The notes: a model not told the origin generated them from the letters alone. DNA of 29,559 nucleotides from JANNHP01 sp031404455 (GCA_031404455.1 JANNHP010000362.1:1-29559); one strand, 5' to 3'; positions 1-8,762 are shown, counted from the first letter of the stretch. Numbers and translations: made by a program.

Positions 1-115
1 AGCGCTCCGGCACCGTCCATCCCGCGACGGCGCTCGTGGCGTCGGCGCGCTCGACTCCGTCGACGAGGACCATCGGCGGCCGGTGCGGCAGGAGGCGTTC
101 GATCTCGGCGCTCAC
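1..115 (-). CDS. Partial hotdog-fold 3-hydroxyacyl-ACP dehydratase (ApeP/FabZ-like), N-terminus only
   Basis: Only the first 38 codons are inside the window; the gene runs off the left edge. It would start at a GTG five bases after the TGA of the upstream flavoprotein gene. The readable N-terminus contains LLPHRPPMVLVDGV, the signature start of FabZ/ApeP-type hotdog dehydratases, which dehydrate 3-hydroxyacyl-ACP intermediates in fatty acid or aryl polyene synthesis. The tight spacing implies co-transcription with the halogenase-like gene. A free-standing dehydratase beside an FAD-dependent halogenase-like oxidoreductase is a pairing known from aryl polyene, xanthomonadin and flexirubin pigment clusters, so I infer the edge of such a cluster. 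A housekeeping FabZ is the alternative. The family call rests on the short motif only. Confidence 0.62.
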   Translation of the reverse strand, partial: MSAEIERLLPHRPPMVLVDGVERADATSAVAGWTVPER

Positions 116-120
116 TGCGC

Positions 121-1416
121 TCAGGCTACAGGCGACGGCGAGTCCGGCGGCGACGACGACGGGGGCGGCGTGATCATCCGGTCGAGCGCGCGGACCCAGC
201 CCACGCCGTCCCTGACGATCGGGTTCGCCTCGTTCCAGAGTTCCCCCGCGAGGATCGACGTGATCGCCGAGCGAATCCGCGGCGGCTTCGGCTCGTGGAA
301 GAACACGCGCTTCAGGGCCCCGTCGTACCAGGTCTCGACGAACGGCCCCATCGACGCGAACGCGCGACGGACGTGCGCCTCGTACGCCGCGAGCGCCTCG
401 GGCTCCGCGGCCGCGTCGGCGAGCGATCGGTCGAGCGCGAGCGCGAGCCGCTCGCTCGTCGAGAGCGCCACGCACACGCCCGAGGAGAACACCGGATCGA
501 GGAAGCCCGCCGCGTCGCCCGCGAGGACGAGACCGTCGGCGAAGAGCCGTCCGTTGCTGCGTCCGTACGACCTCGCGCCGCGGATCGGCGAGAGCCGCTC
601 GGCGCCCGCGAGACGCGCGGCGACGGCGGGCGTCGAACCCACCGTCGCGAAGTAGCGCGTTTCCGGCTCGGTCTCCGACATCGCCGACATCTGCGCGATC
701 GGCATCACGAACCCGACGGACGTGTGGCCCCCCGCGAGCGGGATCAGCCACCACCACACGTCGCCCTCGGTGACGATGAGGATGTCGCCCACGACCGCAC
801 CCGGGACGCCTTCGAGGTGCGACTTCGGGAGGCGGAAGTGTCCGAACAGCGCGGCGCGGTCTTTGACGAGCGGCTCCCTGCTCCATCCCCTCACCCGTGC
901 CGAGACGGAGTCGAGCCCCGCCGCGTCCACGACGAACCGGGCGCGGATGCGTCCGGTCTTCGAGGTCACCGAGGCGAGACCGCTCTCGTCGCGCGGTTCG
1001 ACGATGTCGGCCGCGACGCCGGTGCGCACGCCGGCGCCCTGGTCCCTCGCCCAGTCGAGGAGCACCTTGTCGAAGTGGCGGCGCTCCACCTGGTACGCGT
1101 ACGGGAACTCGCTCGGCGGGTCGGAGTCGCCGAAGTCGAAGCGCGCCGAGCGCGAGCCATCGCCCGTGAGGAACGACGCGCCGGTCTTCTTCACGAAGCC
1201 GTGCGCCACCACGCGGTCGAGGGCGCCCGCACGCTTCAGCACCGAGAGCGATTGCGGCAGGAGCGATTCGCCGATGTGGAAACGAGGGAAGTCCTCGCGT
1301 TCGAGGAGGACGACGCGGCGCCCGCGCCGCGCGAGGCTCCCGGCGACGAACGAGCCGGAGGGGCCTCCCCCGATGACGACGACGTCGGCGTCGGCGTCCT
1401 GCGGGCGATCGTCCAT
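121..1416 (-). CDS. FAD-dependent oxidoreductase, flavin halogenase-like
   Basis: This 431-residue protein has an N-terminal Rossmann FAD site (VVVIGGGPSGSFVAGSLARR), then the halogenase-family block FPRFHIGESLLPQSL, then GFVKKTGASF, which carries the lysine position used by carrier-protein and phenolic flavin halogenases. WWWLIP matches the WxWxIP motif that separates halogenases from monooxygenases. A second FAD motif, LVLAGDAAGFLDPVFSSGV, lies near residue 300. The start was chosen at the ATG behind a GAGGGAA-like ribosome site; a longer upstream reading frame overlaps the kinase gene and looks spurious. The gene begins 14 bp after the histidine kinase stop and is followed at once by the dehydratase. 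Such proteins are common in aryl polyene and resorcinol pigment clusters, often annotated as tryptophan halogenase without proven halogenation. The substrate cannot be read from the sequence. Confidence 0.82.
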   Translation of the reverse strand: MDDRPQDADADVVVIGGGPSGSFVAGSLARRGRRVVLLEREDFPRFHIGESLLPQSLSVLKRAGALDRVVAHGFVKKTGASFLTGDGSRSARFDFGDSDPPSEFPYAYQVERRHFDKVLLDWARDQGAGVRTGVAADIVEPRDESGLASVTSKTGRIRARFVVDAAGLDSVSARVRGWSREPLVKDRAALFGHFRLPKSHLEGVPGAVVGDILIVTEGDVWWWLIPLAGGHTSVGFVMPIAQMSAMSETEPETRYFATVGSTPAVAARLAGAERLSPIRGARSYGRSNGRLFADGLVLAGDAAGFLDPVFSSGVCVALSTSERLALALDRSLADAAAEPEALAAYEAHVRRAFASMGPFVETWYDGALKRVFFHEPKPPRIRSAITSILAGELWNEANPIVRDGVGWVRALDRMITPPPSSSPPDSPSPVA

Positions 1417-1430
1417 GCCGGTTCCCTCCG

Positions 1431-2909
1431 TCACCCGGAAGCGCGACGCCGGTTCGCTCGCGCCGGACGCGCGATCCGCCGCGGCTGCGGGGCGCTCGCG
1501 GCTTCCAGCACGACCGGCACGCCGTCGTCGGCGAGCGGGACCCGCACGCTGATGCAGGTGCCCTTCCCGGGCGCCGAATCGATCGAGAAGCTTCCGCCGA
1601 CCATCTCCACCCGCTCCCTCATGCCGATGAGGCCGAGGCACCCACGCAGGCCGGGCGAGAGCGCTCTGTCGACCTCGAACGCGGTGCCGTCGTCGGCAAT
1701 GTCCATCGAGACGAGGCCGTGCCTCTCCCCGATGCTCAGCTCCACGCGGGTGGCGCGCGCGTGCTTCGCGACGTTCGTCAGCGCCTCCTGAGCCACCCGG
1801 TAGAGAACGGTGCTCTGGTCGTTCGTGAGCCGCTCCGCCGACGCGACCGACGTGAGCGCGACGTCGATGCCCGTCGTCCGCGAGAACTCATTCGTGTAGG
1901 ACTTGAGCGCCGGGACGAGACCGAGATCGTCGAGCGCCGCCGGGCGCAGCTCCCGGGAGAACTGGTGCACGACGTCCACGAGGGTGGCGAGCAGCCGTCT
2001 GGTCTGCGCGATCCTGTTCCTGCGCACCTTCGACTTCCCGGCGGACTCGCGGCTCACCATCTCGAGGTGGAGGTTGATTCCGACGGCGGCCTGGCCGACC
2101 ACGTCGTGCAGTTCCCGGCTGATGCGCTTGCGCTCCGCCTCCTGCGCATGGAGGATTCCGCGCGAGAGCCGCCGGAGCTGCTCCTGCAGGACGACCGACC
2201 GGTCGAGGAGCCGGGCCTTCTCCCCGTCGCTCTCTCTCAGCGCCAGCTCCACCTTGTGCCGGCGGTCGATCTCCCGGTTGAGCTCCCGGTTCCTGACGGC
2301 GAGCTCCTCGAGACGGCCCTGCGCCGCGTCCGCCCGCTTCAGCGCCGTGATGTCCGAGATCACCACGCGGCACCACCGGCGCTCGCCCCTCACGGACGTG
2401 GCGGCGGTGGCATGGATGTCGGCCCAGAAGACGACCCCGGCGTCGGAGCGGATCGGCATCTCGCAACTCTGCTTCTCGGGCCGGGCGAACACTCGTTCGA
2501 GGAACTCCGCGAAAGCCGGCAGGCTCTCCTGGACCAGGTACCGGCGGAGCTGGCGCCCGAGCAGGTGAGACCTCGCCGCTCCGAGCTTGGTCGCGCCCGT
2601 CAGGTTCGCTTCGAGGATGAGCCCCTTCTCGTCGATGGAGAAGTAGCCCGCCGGCGCGAAGTCGTAGAGGTCGGTGTACCTCGCGAGCGCGGCCTCGAGC
2701 TCGTCCCGCGTCTCCCGGAGCGCCGCGTTCTGCATCGAGAGCTCGATCTCGTGGACCTCGAGCTCGTGGACCAGACGTCCGGACTCGAGGCGCGTCCGCC
2801 CCGGAGCGGCGCGCCCCCGGCGCTTCGCCAGACGCGATTCGGCGCGGCGGCGCAGCGAGGCTCCCTCGTCCGGGAGCGTCGATTTTCGTTGCGGGGCCTT
2901 GCGCTTCAA
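1431..2909 (-). CDS. PAS-domain sensor histidine kinase, NarX/DegS type (HisKA_3)
   Basis: This 492-residue kinase has no membrane segment, so it should be cytoplasmic. After a basic N-terminus it carries a PAS domain (from about YDFAPAGYFSIDEKG to VVISDITALKRA), a coiled-coil linker, and a HisKA_3 dimerisation box with the phospho-acceptor histidine in ERKRISRELHDVVGQ. The HATPase domain follows, with N-box QEALTNVAKHA and a glycine-rich lid near LGLIGMRERVEMVGG. Kinases of this type phosphorylate LuxR/NarL-family response regulators. Its ATG overlaps the stop of the CheB/CheR gene as ATGA, so the two are translationally coupled. No response regulator is adjacent. The only one in the window is at 21934-22707 and is of the matching family, so the pair may be cognate, which is inference. 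Confidence 0.9.
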   Translation of the reverse strand: MKRKAPQRKSTLPDEGASLRRRAESRLAKRRGRAAPGRTRLESGRLVHELEVHEIELSMQNAALRETRDELEAALARYTDLYDFAPAGYFSIDEKGLILEANLTGATKLGAARSHLLGRQLRRYLVQESLPAFAEFLERVFARPEKQSCEMPIRSDAGVVFWADIHATAATSVRGERRWCRVVISDITALKRADAAQGRLEELAVRNRELNREIDRRHKVELALRESDGEKARLLDRSVVLQEQLRRLSRGILHAQEAERKRISRELHDVVGQAAVGINLHLEMVSRESAGKSKVRRNRIAQTRRLLATLVDVVHQFSRELRPAALDDLGLVPALKSYTNEFSRTTGIDVALTSVASAERLTNDQSTVLYRVAQEALTNVAKHARATRVELSIGERHGLVSMDIADDGTAFEVDRALSPGLRGCLGLIGMRERVEMVGGSFSIDSAPGKGTCISVRVPLADDGVPVVLEAASAPQPRRIARPARANRRRASG

Positions 2910-5701
2910 GCGCGACCAGGCTTCTGCGCTGCCTTGCGCGCGGCGAGATCGCCCTTCTCGCGCGTCGCATCCATCTCTGCCGACTGCTGCGAGATCCGTC
3001 CCTCGAGCGCCACCTGCTTCTCCTGCATCTTCGCTTCCAGCGCCTTCGCCGCGCTGATGTCCACGAAGTTGATGACGACGCCGTCGATGCGGTTGTCGAG
3101 CGTGCGATAGGGCATGATGCGCACCGCGAACCAGCGGTCGCCCTCAGCGGCGATGGGCTTCTCCGCGGAACCGAGAGTCCGCAGCACCTCGCGCACGTCG
3201 TCGCAGAGCTCGGGGTAGAGGAGATCCGACGCGAGGTCGGAGATGGGCCGTCCGACGTCGCCCGGGATCAGCTTGATGATCTTCGTGGCCTGCGTCGTGA
3301 ACCGGCGCACCTTGAGATCGTTGTCGAGGAAGAGCGTGGCGATGTCGGTGCTGTTGAGCAGGTTCTTCATGTCGTTGTTCGACCGCGACAGCTCGTCCAC
3401 CTTCACCTGCAGCTCGCTGTTCACCGTCTGCAGCTCCTCGTTCATCGACTGCATCTCCTCCTTCGAGGTGGTGAGCTCCTCGTTGGTGGACTGGAGCTCC
3501 TCGTTCGTGGACTGCATCTCCTCGTTCGTGGACTTCAGCTCCTCCTGCGACATCTGCATCCCCTCGCGGGTGGACAACAGCTCCGCGCGCGCGTGCTGGA
3601 GCTTCGCCTCGAGCGCCGCGGCGCTCGGTCCGCGTTTCGGGTCCGTCGCGGTTCGTCCGGTTCGTCCGGTTCGTCCGGGCGCGTCCGGCGCGGGCACCTC
3701 GTCGAAGACGATCATCACCGTCCCGCGCAGCGATTCCGGGTCGTCGAGCTTCTGGATCGTGATGTCGACGTACGTGGCGTCCCGCGCGGCGGCGCGAGAG
3801 GGTTGCGACGCGCGCGCGCGCGGAGCGGGGTCGGCGCCGACCTGCACTGCCCGCGCCGTCACCGGACCTTGCCGCCTCAGCGCCTTCTGGAATGCGGCCG
3901 CGAGGTCGTATTCGAGTCCCCGGCGAGCCATGGCGAAGACGTTCCAGTTGGCCTTGCCCGCCGCCGGCTCCAGGTACCTCCCGGTCTTGCCGCACACGTA
4001 GAGGATGTTGCCCTTGTCGTTCACCAGCACGGACGGCGGTGCGAACCGATGGAGCACCAGTTCCTCCGCCGCCGACTGGAGGCTGACCCCCTTCTTCTGG
4101 GGCTCGCGGCTCGCGGCGGCACCCCGGTCGGCCCGCGCGAACGACGAGGGGAACTCGATCAGTTCCGGGCGCCCCGCCGTGTCGCAGCGGCGGAAGATCC
4201 GCGCCTTCGCGGAGATCGGCGCGAAGAGCTCGGTGAAGGTCCCGACCGTCTCGGCGCTGCCGAGGAAGAGGATGCCATCCGGATCGAGGCTGTAGTGGAA
4301 GAGGGGGAAGAGCTTCTTCTGCACCTCCGGCGCGAGATAGATGAGCAGGTTCCTGCAGCTCAGGAAGTCGAGCTTCGTGAAGGGCGCATCCATGATGAGG
4401 TTGTGCGGGGCGAAGATCACCGCCTCGCGGATCTCGGCCTTCACCCGGTACCGGGAATCCTCCTTCGAGAAGAAACGCGCGAGCCGCTCCGGCGAGACGT
4501 CGGCCGCGATGTTCTCCGGATAGCTGCCGAGGCGCGCCTTGTCGATCGCGTCCTGGTCGAGGTCGGTGGCGAAGATCTGGATCTTCGTGCCCCTCGCCGT
4601 CGCCTCGGCGCCGAGCGCCTCCTTCAGCACGATGGCCAGGGAGTACGCCTCCTCGCCCGTCGAGCAGCCCGCGACCCAGGCCCTCAGCGGGCCGGCGGGG
4701 CGCGCGGCGAGGAGCGCCGGGACGAGTTCGTCGCGGAGGATCTGCCAGGCCGCGGGGTCGCGGAAGAAGCTCGTCACGCCGATCAGGAGCTCCTTGAAGA
4801 GAAGGTCGAGCTCCTGGGGGTTCTCCTGCAGGTACCGCACGTAGCTGCCCATCGTGTCGATCTGGTGGATGCCCATGCGGCGCTCGATCCGCCGGTAGAG
4901 GGTGTTCTTCTTGTAGAGGGAGAAGTCGTGGCCGGTGTGGTCGCGCAGGAGGACGACCGCCTTCTCGAGGCCGCTGCGCATCTTCTCCTCGAGGGGCTCC
5001 TCCTTCGCGGCCGGGAGGGGCGTGCGCTGCAGGAAGTTGACGATCTTGCCGGCGAGCTCGTCCGCGGGGGCGACGAAGTCGGCGAGACCCGCGTCGATGG
5101 CGCTCCGCGGCATGCTGTCGAATTTGGCCGAGGTCGGCTCCTGCACCAGAACGAGTCCCGCCATCTCCTTGATGGACCTGAGGCCCAGCGTGCCGTCAGA
5201 ACCCATGCCCGACAGGATCACGCCGATGCTGTGCTGCTGCTGGTCGAGCGCCAGCGACCGGAAGAAGAAGTCGATCGGCAGCCTGAGTCCGCGCGATTCC
5301 TTCGGCTCGAAGAGGTGCAGCACCCCGTGCAGGAGGGACATGTCCGAGCCCGGCGGGATCACGTAGACGCAGTCCGGCCGGACCGCGGTGCGCTCCTTCA
5401 CCTGCGTCACCTTCATGCGGGTCGCGCGCTGGAGCAGCTCGGGCATCAGGCCCTTGCGAGTCGGGTCGAGGTGCTGCACGACGACGAACGCCATGCCGCT
5501 GTCCGCCGGGACTCGCGAGAGGAACTGCTCGAGGGCCTCGAGTCCCCCGGCGGAGGCACCGAGACCGACGATCGGGAACGACGCGCCCGGCTGCGCGGAC
5601 TGTGTCTCGTCGACAGCCGCACGGGCGGGTCTCCTCTCCGCGCGTGCGGCTCCCGGCGCTCGGCGCAACTTCGAGATCCGCGGGCGGCGCGTTCTTCCCA
5701 T
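2906..5701 (-). CDS. CheB-CheR-PAS hybrid signalling protein
   Basis: This 931-residue multidomain protein starts with a CheB methylesterase domain that keeps its serine (GLGASAGGLEAL), histidine (VVQHLDPTRKG) and aspartate (LSGMGSDGTLG). A CheR methyltransferase follows (YRRIERRMGIHQID, WVAGCSTGEEAYSLA, FLSCRNLLIYLAP), then a PAS-like segment, a long coiled coil of repeated TNEEMQS/TNEELQS units, and a final PAS domain with a C-terminal helix. There is no kinase domain; a kinase is encoded directly downstream with an overlapping start. Hybrids like this are usually tied to stress or two-component signalling rather than flagellar chemotaxis, and no che or flagellar gene is near. The start is the ATG of MGRTRR; its ribosome site is weak, and the reading frame extends much further upstream as an antisense shadow of cydA. 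Confidence 0.92.
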   Translation of the reverse strand: MGRTRRPRISKLRRAPGAARAERRPARAAVDETQSAQPGASFPIVGLGASAGGLEALEQFLSRVPADSGMAFVVVQHLDPTRKGLMPELLQRATRMKVTQVKERTAVRPDCVYVIPPGSDMSLLHGVLHLFEPKESRGLRLPIDFFFRSLALDQQQHSIGVILSGMGSDGTLGLRSIKEMAGLVLVQEPTSAKFDSMPRSAIDAGLADFVAPADELAGKIVNFLQRTPLPAAKEEPLEEKMRSGLEKAVVLLRDHTGHDFSLYKKNTLYRRIERRMGIHQIDTMGSYVRYLQENPQELDLLFKELLIGVTSFFRDPAAWQILRDELVPALLAARPAGPLRAWVAGCSTGEEAYSLAIVLKEALGAEATARGTKIQIFATDLDQDAIDKARLGSYPENIAADVSPERLARFFSKEDSRYRVKAEIREAVIFAPHNLIMDAPFTKLDFLSCRNLLIYLAPEVQKKLFPLFHYSLDPDGILFLGSAETVGTFTELFAPISAKARIFRRCDTAGRPELIEFPSSFARADRGAAASREPQKKGVSLQSAAEELVLHRFAPPSVLVNDKGNILYVCGKTGRYLEPAAGKANWNVFAMARRGLEYDLAAAFQKALRRQGPVTARAVQVGADPAPRARASQPSRAAARDATYVDITIQKLDDPESLRGTVMIVFDEVPAPDAPGRTGRTGRTATDPKRGPSAAALEAKLQHARAELLSTREGMQMSQEELKSTNEEMQSTNEELQSTNEELTTSKEEMQSMNEELQTVNSELQVKVDELSRSNNDMKNLLNSTDIATLFLDNDLKVRRFTTQATKIIKLIPGDVGRPISDLASDLLYPELCDDVREVLRTLGSAEKPIAAEGDRWFAVRIMPYRTLDNRIDGVVINFVDISAAKALEAKMQEKQVALEGRISQQSAEMDATREKGDLAARKAAQKPGRA
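3651..3677. repeat. Three tandem 9-bp units inside the CheB/CheR gene
   Basis: The unit GTTCGTCCG is repeated three times head to tail. On the coding (minus) strand it gives Arg-Thr-Gly triplets in the linker between the PAS-like segment and the coiled coil. An in-frame repeat of this kind can change length by slippage without breaking the protein. Confidence 0.85.
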
Positions 5702-5769
5702 GCCGGGAAGTCTCGCCTGCGCGGTGTGCAGTCCGGCCGAGGAAACCTCAAGGTTCTCGCTGGCGCGAA

Positions 5770-5786
5770 TGCGGGTTCCACCCCAT
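5770..5786 (+). promoter_or_regulatory. Degenerate copy of the repeated palindromic element, between cheB/R and cydA
   Basis: TGCGGGTTCCACCCCAT matches the core of the element found eight more times in the window. It lies 69 bp upstream of the divergent CheB/CheR start and 90 bp upstream of the cydA start. It points toward cydA, but the hexamer 22 bp downstream is TCCAGC rather than TANNNT. It may be a decayed promoter, or a binding site that acts from a distance. Confidence 0.5.
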
Positions 5787-5875
5787 TGCGCGCGCGGGGA
5801 TCCGCGTGTCCAGCGGACCCGGTCTGCGCGGGCGCTCGGCCGTGCTCCGCGGCACGGGTAGCCTCTCCCGCTGCG

Positions 5876-7189
5876 ATGACGGACCTCCTCGCCGCCCGCG
5901 TGCAGATGGCCGTGACGCTCGGGTTCCACATCGTGCTCGCCTGTCTCGGTGTCGGCATGCCGGTGCTCCTCCTCGCGGCCGAGGGACTCGCGATCCGGCG
6001 CGGCGACGCGACGTGGCGCGCGCTCGCGCGGCGATGGTCGAAAGCGTTCGCGGTGCTCTTCGCCGTCGGCGCCGTCTCGGGGACGGTCCTCTCGTTCGAG
6101 CTCGGCCTGCTCTGGCCCGGGTTCATGGGACGCTACGGCGCCGTGATCGGCCTCCCGTTCGCGCTCGAGGGGTTCGCGTTCTTCATCGAGGCGATCTTCG
6201 TCGGCATCTACCTCTACGGATGGGACCGGCTCTCCCCGTGGGCGCACTGGTGGTGCGGCGTCCCCATTGCGGTGAGCGGCGCCGCGTCGGCGTGGTTCGT
6301 CGTCACCGTGAACGCGTGGATGAACGTGCCCGGCGGGTTCCGCGAAGAGGGCGGCCTCGTCGTCGACGTCGACCCGCTCGGCGCGATGCTGGGCCCCGCG
6401 ACCGGCGTGCAGACGACGCACATGATCCTCGCGGCCTACATCGTGACGGGCTTCCTCGTCGCCGCTGTCTACGCGGTGAAGATCCTCGCCGGGCGCGGAG
6501 GCGCGTACCACCGCCGCGCCATGACGCTCGGCCTCGTCCTCGGCGCGGTGCTCGTGCCGTTCCAGTTCCTCTCCGGCGACCGCGCCGCGAAGGTCGTCGC
6601 CGCGACGCAGCCCGTGAAGCTCGCCGCGATGGAGGGCCAGTTCCGCACCGAGACGCGCGCGCCGCTCAGGATCGGCGGGCTCCCCGACGAGGAGACGGAG
6701 ACGACGCCCTTCGCGGTCGAGATCCCGGGCGCTCTCTCGTGGCTCGCGCACGGCGACGCCGGCGCGCGCGTCGCGGGGCTCGATTCCGTCCCCCGCGAAC
6801 TGCGCCCGCCCGTCGCGATCGTCCACGTGGCGTTCCAGCTCATGCTCCTCGCGGGCGGGACGCTCCTCGCCGTCGCCGCGTGGTTCGCGGCGCGTCTCGC
6901 GCGGCGGCGGCCCCTCGGCTCGTCGCGCCGGTTCCTGCGCGCGGTCGTCGTCGCCGGCCCCGCGTCGGTCCTCGCCCTCGAGGCGGGATGGGTCGTCACG
7001 GAGGTCGGCCGCCAGCCGTGGATCGTGCAGGGCGTGATGCTGACCCGCGACGCGGCGACGACGTCGCAGGGCGTCGTCTGGGTGCTCGTCGCGACGCTCG
7101 GCATCTACACGCTCCTCGCCGTCGCGACGGTGTCGGTGCTGCGCCACCTCGAGGCGATGCCGCTCCCGGAGGACGCGCGTGGCGGCTGA
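5876..7189 (+). CDS. cydA: Cytochrome bd-type quinol oxidase subunit I
   Basis: This 437-residue integral membrane protein is the quinol-binding and heme-carrying subunit of a bd-type oxidase, which reduces oxygen to water with quinol electrons. Hallmarks are FHIVLACLGVG near the N-terminus (heme b595 histidine), FFIEAIFVGIYLYGWDRL (conserved glutamate), GDRAAKVVAATQPVKLAAMEG (QPxKxAAxE), and GWVVTEVGRQPWIVQG near the C-terminus. The region after QPxKxAAxE is short, so it belongs to the short Q-loop group that includes the cyanide-insensitive CioA oxidases. The start is the first ATG. A TAGCCT hexamer at 5859-5864 could give a transcript starting only a few bases before it. The cydB start overlaps the end of this gene by 11 bp. 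Confidence 0.95.
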   Translation: MTDLLAARVQMAVTLGFHIVLACLGVGMPVLLLAAEGLAIRRGDATWRALARRWSKAFAVLFAVGAVSGTVLSFELGLLWPGFMGRYGAVIGLPFALEGFAFFIEAIFVGIYLYGWDRLSPWAHWWCGVPIAVSGAASAWFVVTVNAWMNVPGGFREEGGLVVDVDPLGAMLGPATGVQTTHMILAAYIVTGFLVAAVYAVKILAGRGGAYHRRAMTLGLVLGAVLVPFQFLSGDRAAKVVAATQPVKLAAMEGQFRTETRAPLRIGGLPDEETETTPFAVEIPGALSWLAHGDAGARVAGLDSVPRELRPPVAIVHVAFQLMLLAGGTLLAVAAWFAARLARRRPLGSSRRFLRAVVVAGPASVLALEAGWVVTEVGRQPWIVQGVMLTRDAATTSQGVVWVLVATLGIYTLLAVATVSVLRHLEAMPLPEDARGG

Positions 7190-8162
7190 CCTCGCCTACG
7201 CCGCCGTCTGGACCGCGGTCACGCTCTACGCCGTGCTCGGCGGCGCGGACTTCGGCGCGGGCATCTGGGATCTCGTGACGTGGACGCGCCTCAAGCCGTC
7301 GGAGCGGGCGTCCCTCTTCGGCGCGATCGGTCCCGTGTGGGAGGCGAACCACGTCTGGCTCATCTTCGCGATCGTGCTGACGTTCTCCGCGTTCCCCGCG
7401 GCGTTCGCGGCGCTGACGACGGCGCTCTGGGTCCCGCTCCTCGTGGCACTCACCGGCATCGTGTTCCGCGGCGCCGCGTTCGTCTTCCGCGCGTACGGGG
7501 CGGAATCGGCCGGACACGAGCACCGCTGGAGCGTGACGTTCGGTGTCGCGTCGGCGGCGACGCCGCTCGCGTTCGGCGCGGCCGCCGGCGCCATTGCGGC
7601 GGGCGCGACGAACTCGTCATCCGGCCCGGTCCTCGAGTTCGCGCGCCCGCTGCCGGTGATCGGCGCGCTCCTCGCGGCGGCGGTCTGCGCGTACCTCGCC
7701 GCCGTCTACCTGACGAGGGAGGGCGCGGCACAGGGATCCGAACCGCTCGTCTCGGCGTGGCGGCGCCGCGCGCTCGGCGCCGGCGTCGTCGCGGGCGGGC
7801 TCGCGGTGCTCGGCGTCGTCGCGATGGCCGCCGGCGACTCGGCACTCTCGTCCGGCTTCCGGGATCGCGCGTGGCCGCTCGTCATCGTCTCGGCGGCCGG
7901 CGCGGCGACGTCCTTCGCGGCGCTGCGGCTGCGCCGCTTCACGCTCGCCGCCGGCGCCGCGGCCGCCGCCGTCGGCTCGATCACCGCGGGATGGGGCGTC
8001 GCGCAGTACCCGTATCTGCTGCCGCCCGTGCTCTCGACAGCCGACCGCGCACCGGACGCGGTCCTCCGAGCACTGCTCGCGGCGACGGCGATCGGCGCCG
8101 TGGTCCTCGTCCCGTCGCTCGCGTTCCTGTTCCGGCTCTTCAAGTCGATGCCGAGGACCTGA
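7179..8162 (+). CDS. cydB: Cytochrome bd-type quinol oxidase subunit II
   Basis: This 327-residue membrane protein partners CydA. Its N-terminus has the family signature YAVLGGADFGAGIWDLVT followed by GPVWEANHVWLIFAIVLTFSAFP, and the rest is a series of hydrophobic helices with small loops. The start is a GTG preceded by GGAGGA inside the cydA reading frame, giving an 11-bp overlap and probable translational coupling. No cydX, cydC or cydD gene is visible nearby. The stop codon abuts the stop of the convergent gene on the other strand with no base between, leaving no room for a separate terminator. Confidence 0.94.
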   Translation: MAADLAYAAVWTAVTLYAVLGGADFGAGIWDLVTWTRLKPSERASLFGAIGPVWEANHVWLIFAIVLTFSAFPAAFAALTTALWVPLLVALTGIVFRGAAFVFRAYGAESAGHEHRWSVTFGVASAATPLAFGAAAGAIAAGATNSSSGPVLEFARPLPVIGALLAAAVCAYLAAVYLTREGAAQGSEPLVSAWRRRALGAGVVAGGLAVLGVVAMAAGDSALSSGFRDRAWPLVIVSAAGAATSFAALRLRRFTLAAGAAAAAVGSITAGWGVAQYPYLLPPVLSTADRAPDAVLRALLAATAIGAVVLVPSLAFLFRLFKSMPRT

Positions 8163-8684
8163 CTAACCCTGCGGCAGCGCGACCGGGCGGGCGCCGGCCG
8201 TCTCGAACACGCGCTCGGCGCAGTCGAGCATCGCGACGTCGCCGCCGGCCTCGATCTCCGCGGCCACGAGGATGTCTCCGCGGGGAAGGGCCTGGTCGTA
8301 GTAGTTCGCGACCTCGTGCTCGACGCCGCGCGACATCATCGCGCCGACGAACGTGCCGACCGCCGCGCCCGTCCCGGCGAAGAGAGGACCGACCACGACG
8401 AGGCCGAGTCCGCCCGTCGCGACGACGCCGGTCACGGCGACCAGTCCGGCCGCGATGCCGCCGATGACGGCTCCTGCGCCCGCGCTGACCGCCGTCGTCG
8501 CGCCGGCAGGCTGGTCGTGCTCGTACTCCCTGAAGAACGCTTCCTTGGTGCGATCGGAGCAGACGACGGAGATGTGCTCCTTCGTGAACCCGGCATCGAG
8601 CAGCCCTTGGACTGCACGGGCCGCCTGGGGGACGGACCCGAAGGTCCCGACGCGAACCGGACGCTTCGACTCGACGTTCTCCAT
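8163..8684 (-). CDS. YflT/general stress protein 17M-like glycine-zipper protein
   Basis: This 173-residue protein has an N-terminal YflT-like domain (VGTFGSVPQAARAVQGLLDA, then ISVVCSD). The middle is glycine- and alanine-rich and looks like a glycine-zipper membrane insertion (GAGAVIGGIAAGLVAVTG). A C-terminal segment, GDILVAAEIEAGGDVAMLDC, repeats the alpha-beta pattern. Proteins of this layout are stress-induced in many bacteria and their biochemical role is not established. The gene is convergent with cydB and 78 bp downstream of the dps stop on the same strand, so it could be co-transcribed with dps. A fragment with a related C-terminus lies at 15420-15554. No copy of the palindromic element precedes it. 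Confidence 0.8.
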   Translation of the reverse strand: MENVESKRPVRVGTFGSVPQAARAVQGLLDAGFTKEHISVVCSDRTKEAFFREYEHDQPAGATTAVSAGAGAVIGGIAAGLVAVTGVVATGGLGLVVVGPLFAGTGAAVGTFVGAMMSRGVEHEVANYYDQALPRGDILVAAEIEAGGDVAMLDCAERVFETAGARPVALPQG

Positions 8685-8762
8685 GCCTCACGGAACGGCG
8701 GCCGGAACGCCGCCATTCCCGTCAGCGTCAGCCGGCGGGAGACTCCGCGTACGGCGTGACGG

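Noticed and set aside
3593..5875. A very long plus-strand open frame running through the CheB/CheR gene into cydA
   Set aside because: Its translation is Arg/Glu/Val-rich with no domain and it is antisense to a gene with clear CheB, CheR and PAS motifs. Only the cydA part from 5876 is real.
8160..8165. Abutting convergent stops of cydB and the stress gene as a special regulatory site
   Set aside because: Tight convergent ends are common in compact genomes and I see no hairpin or other structure there.
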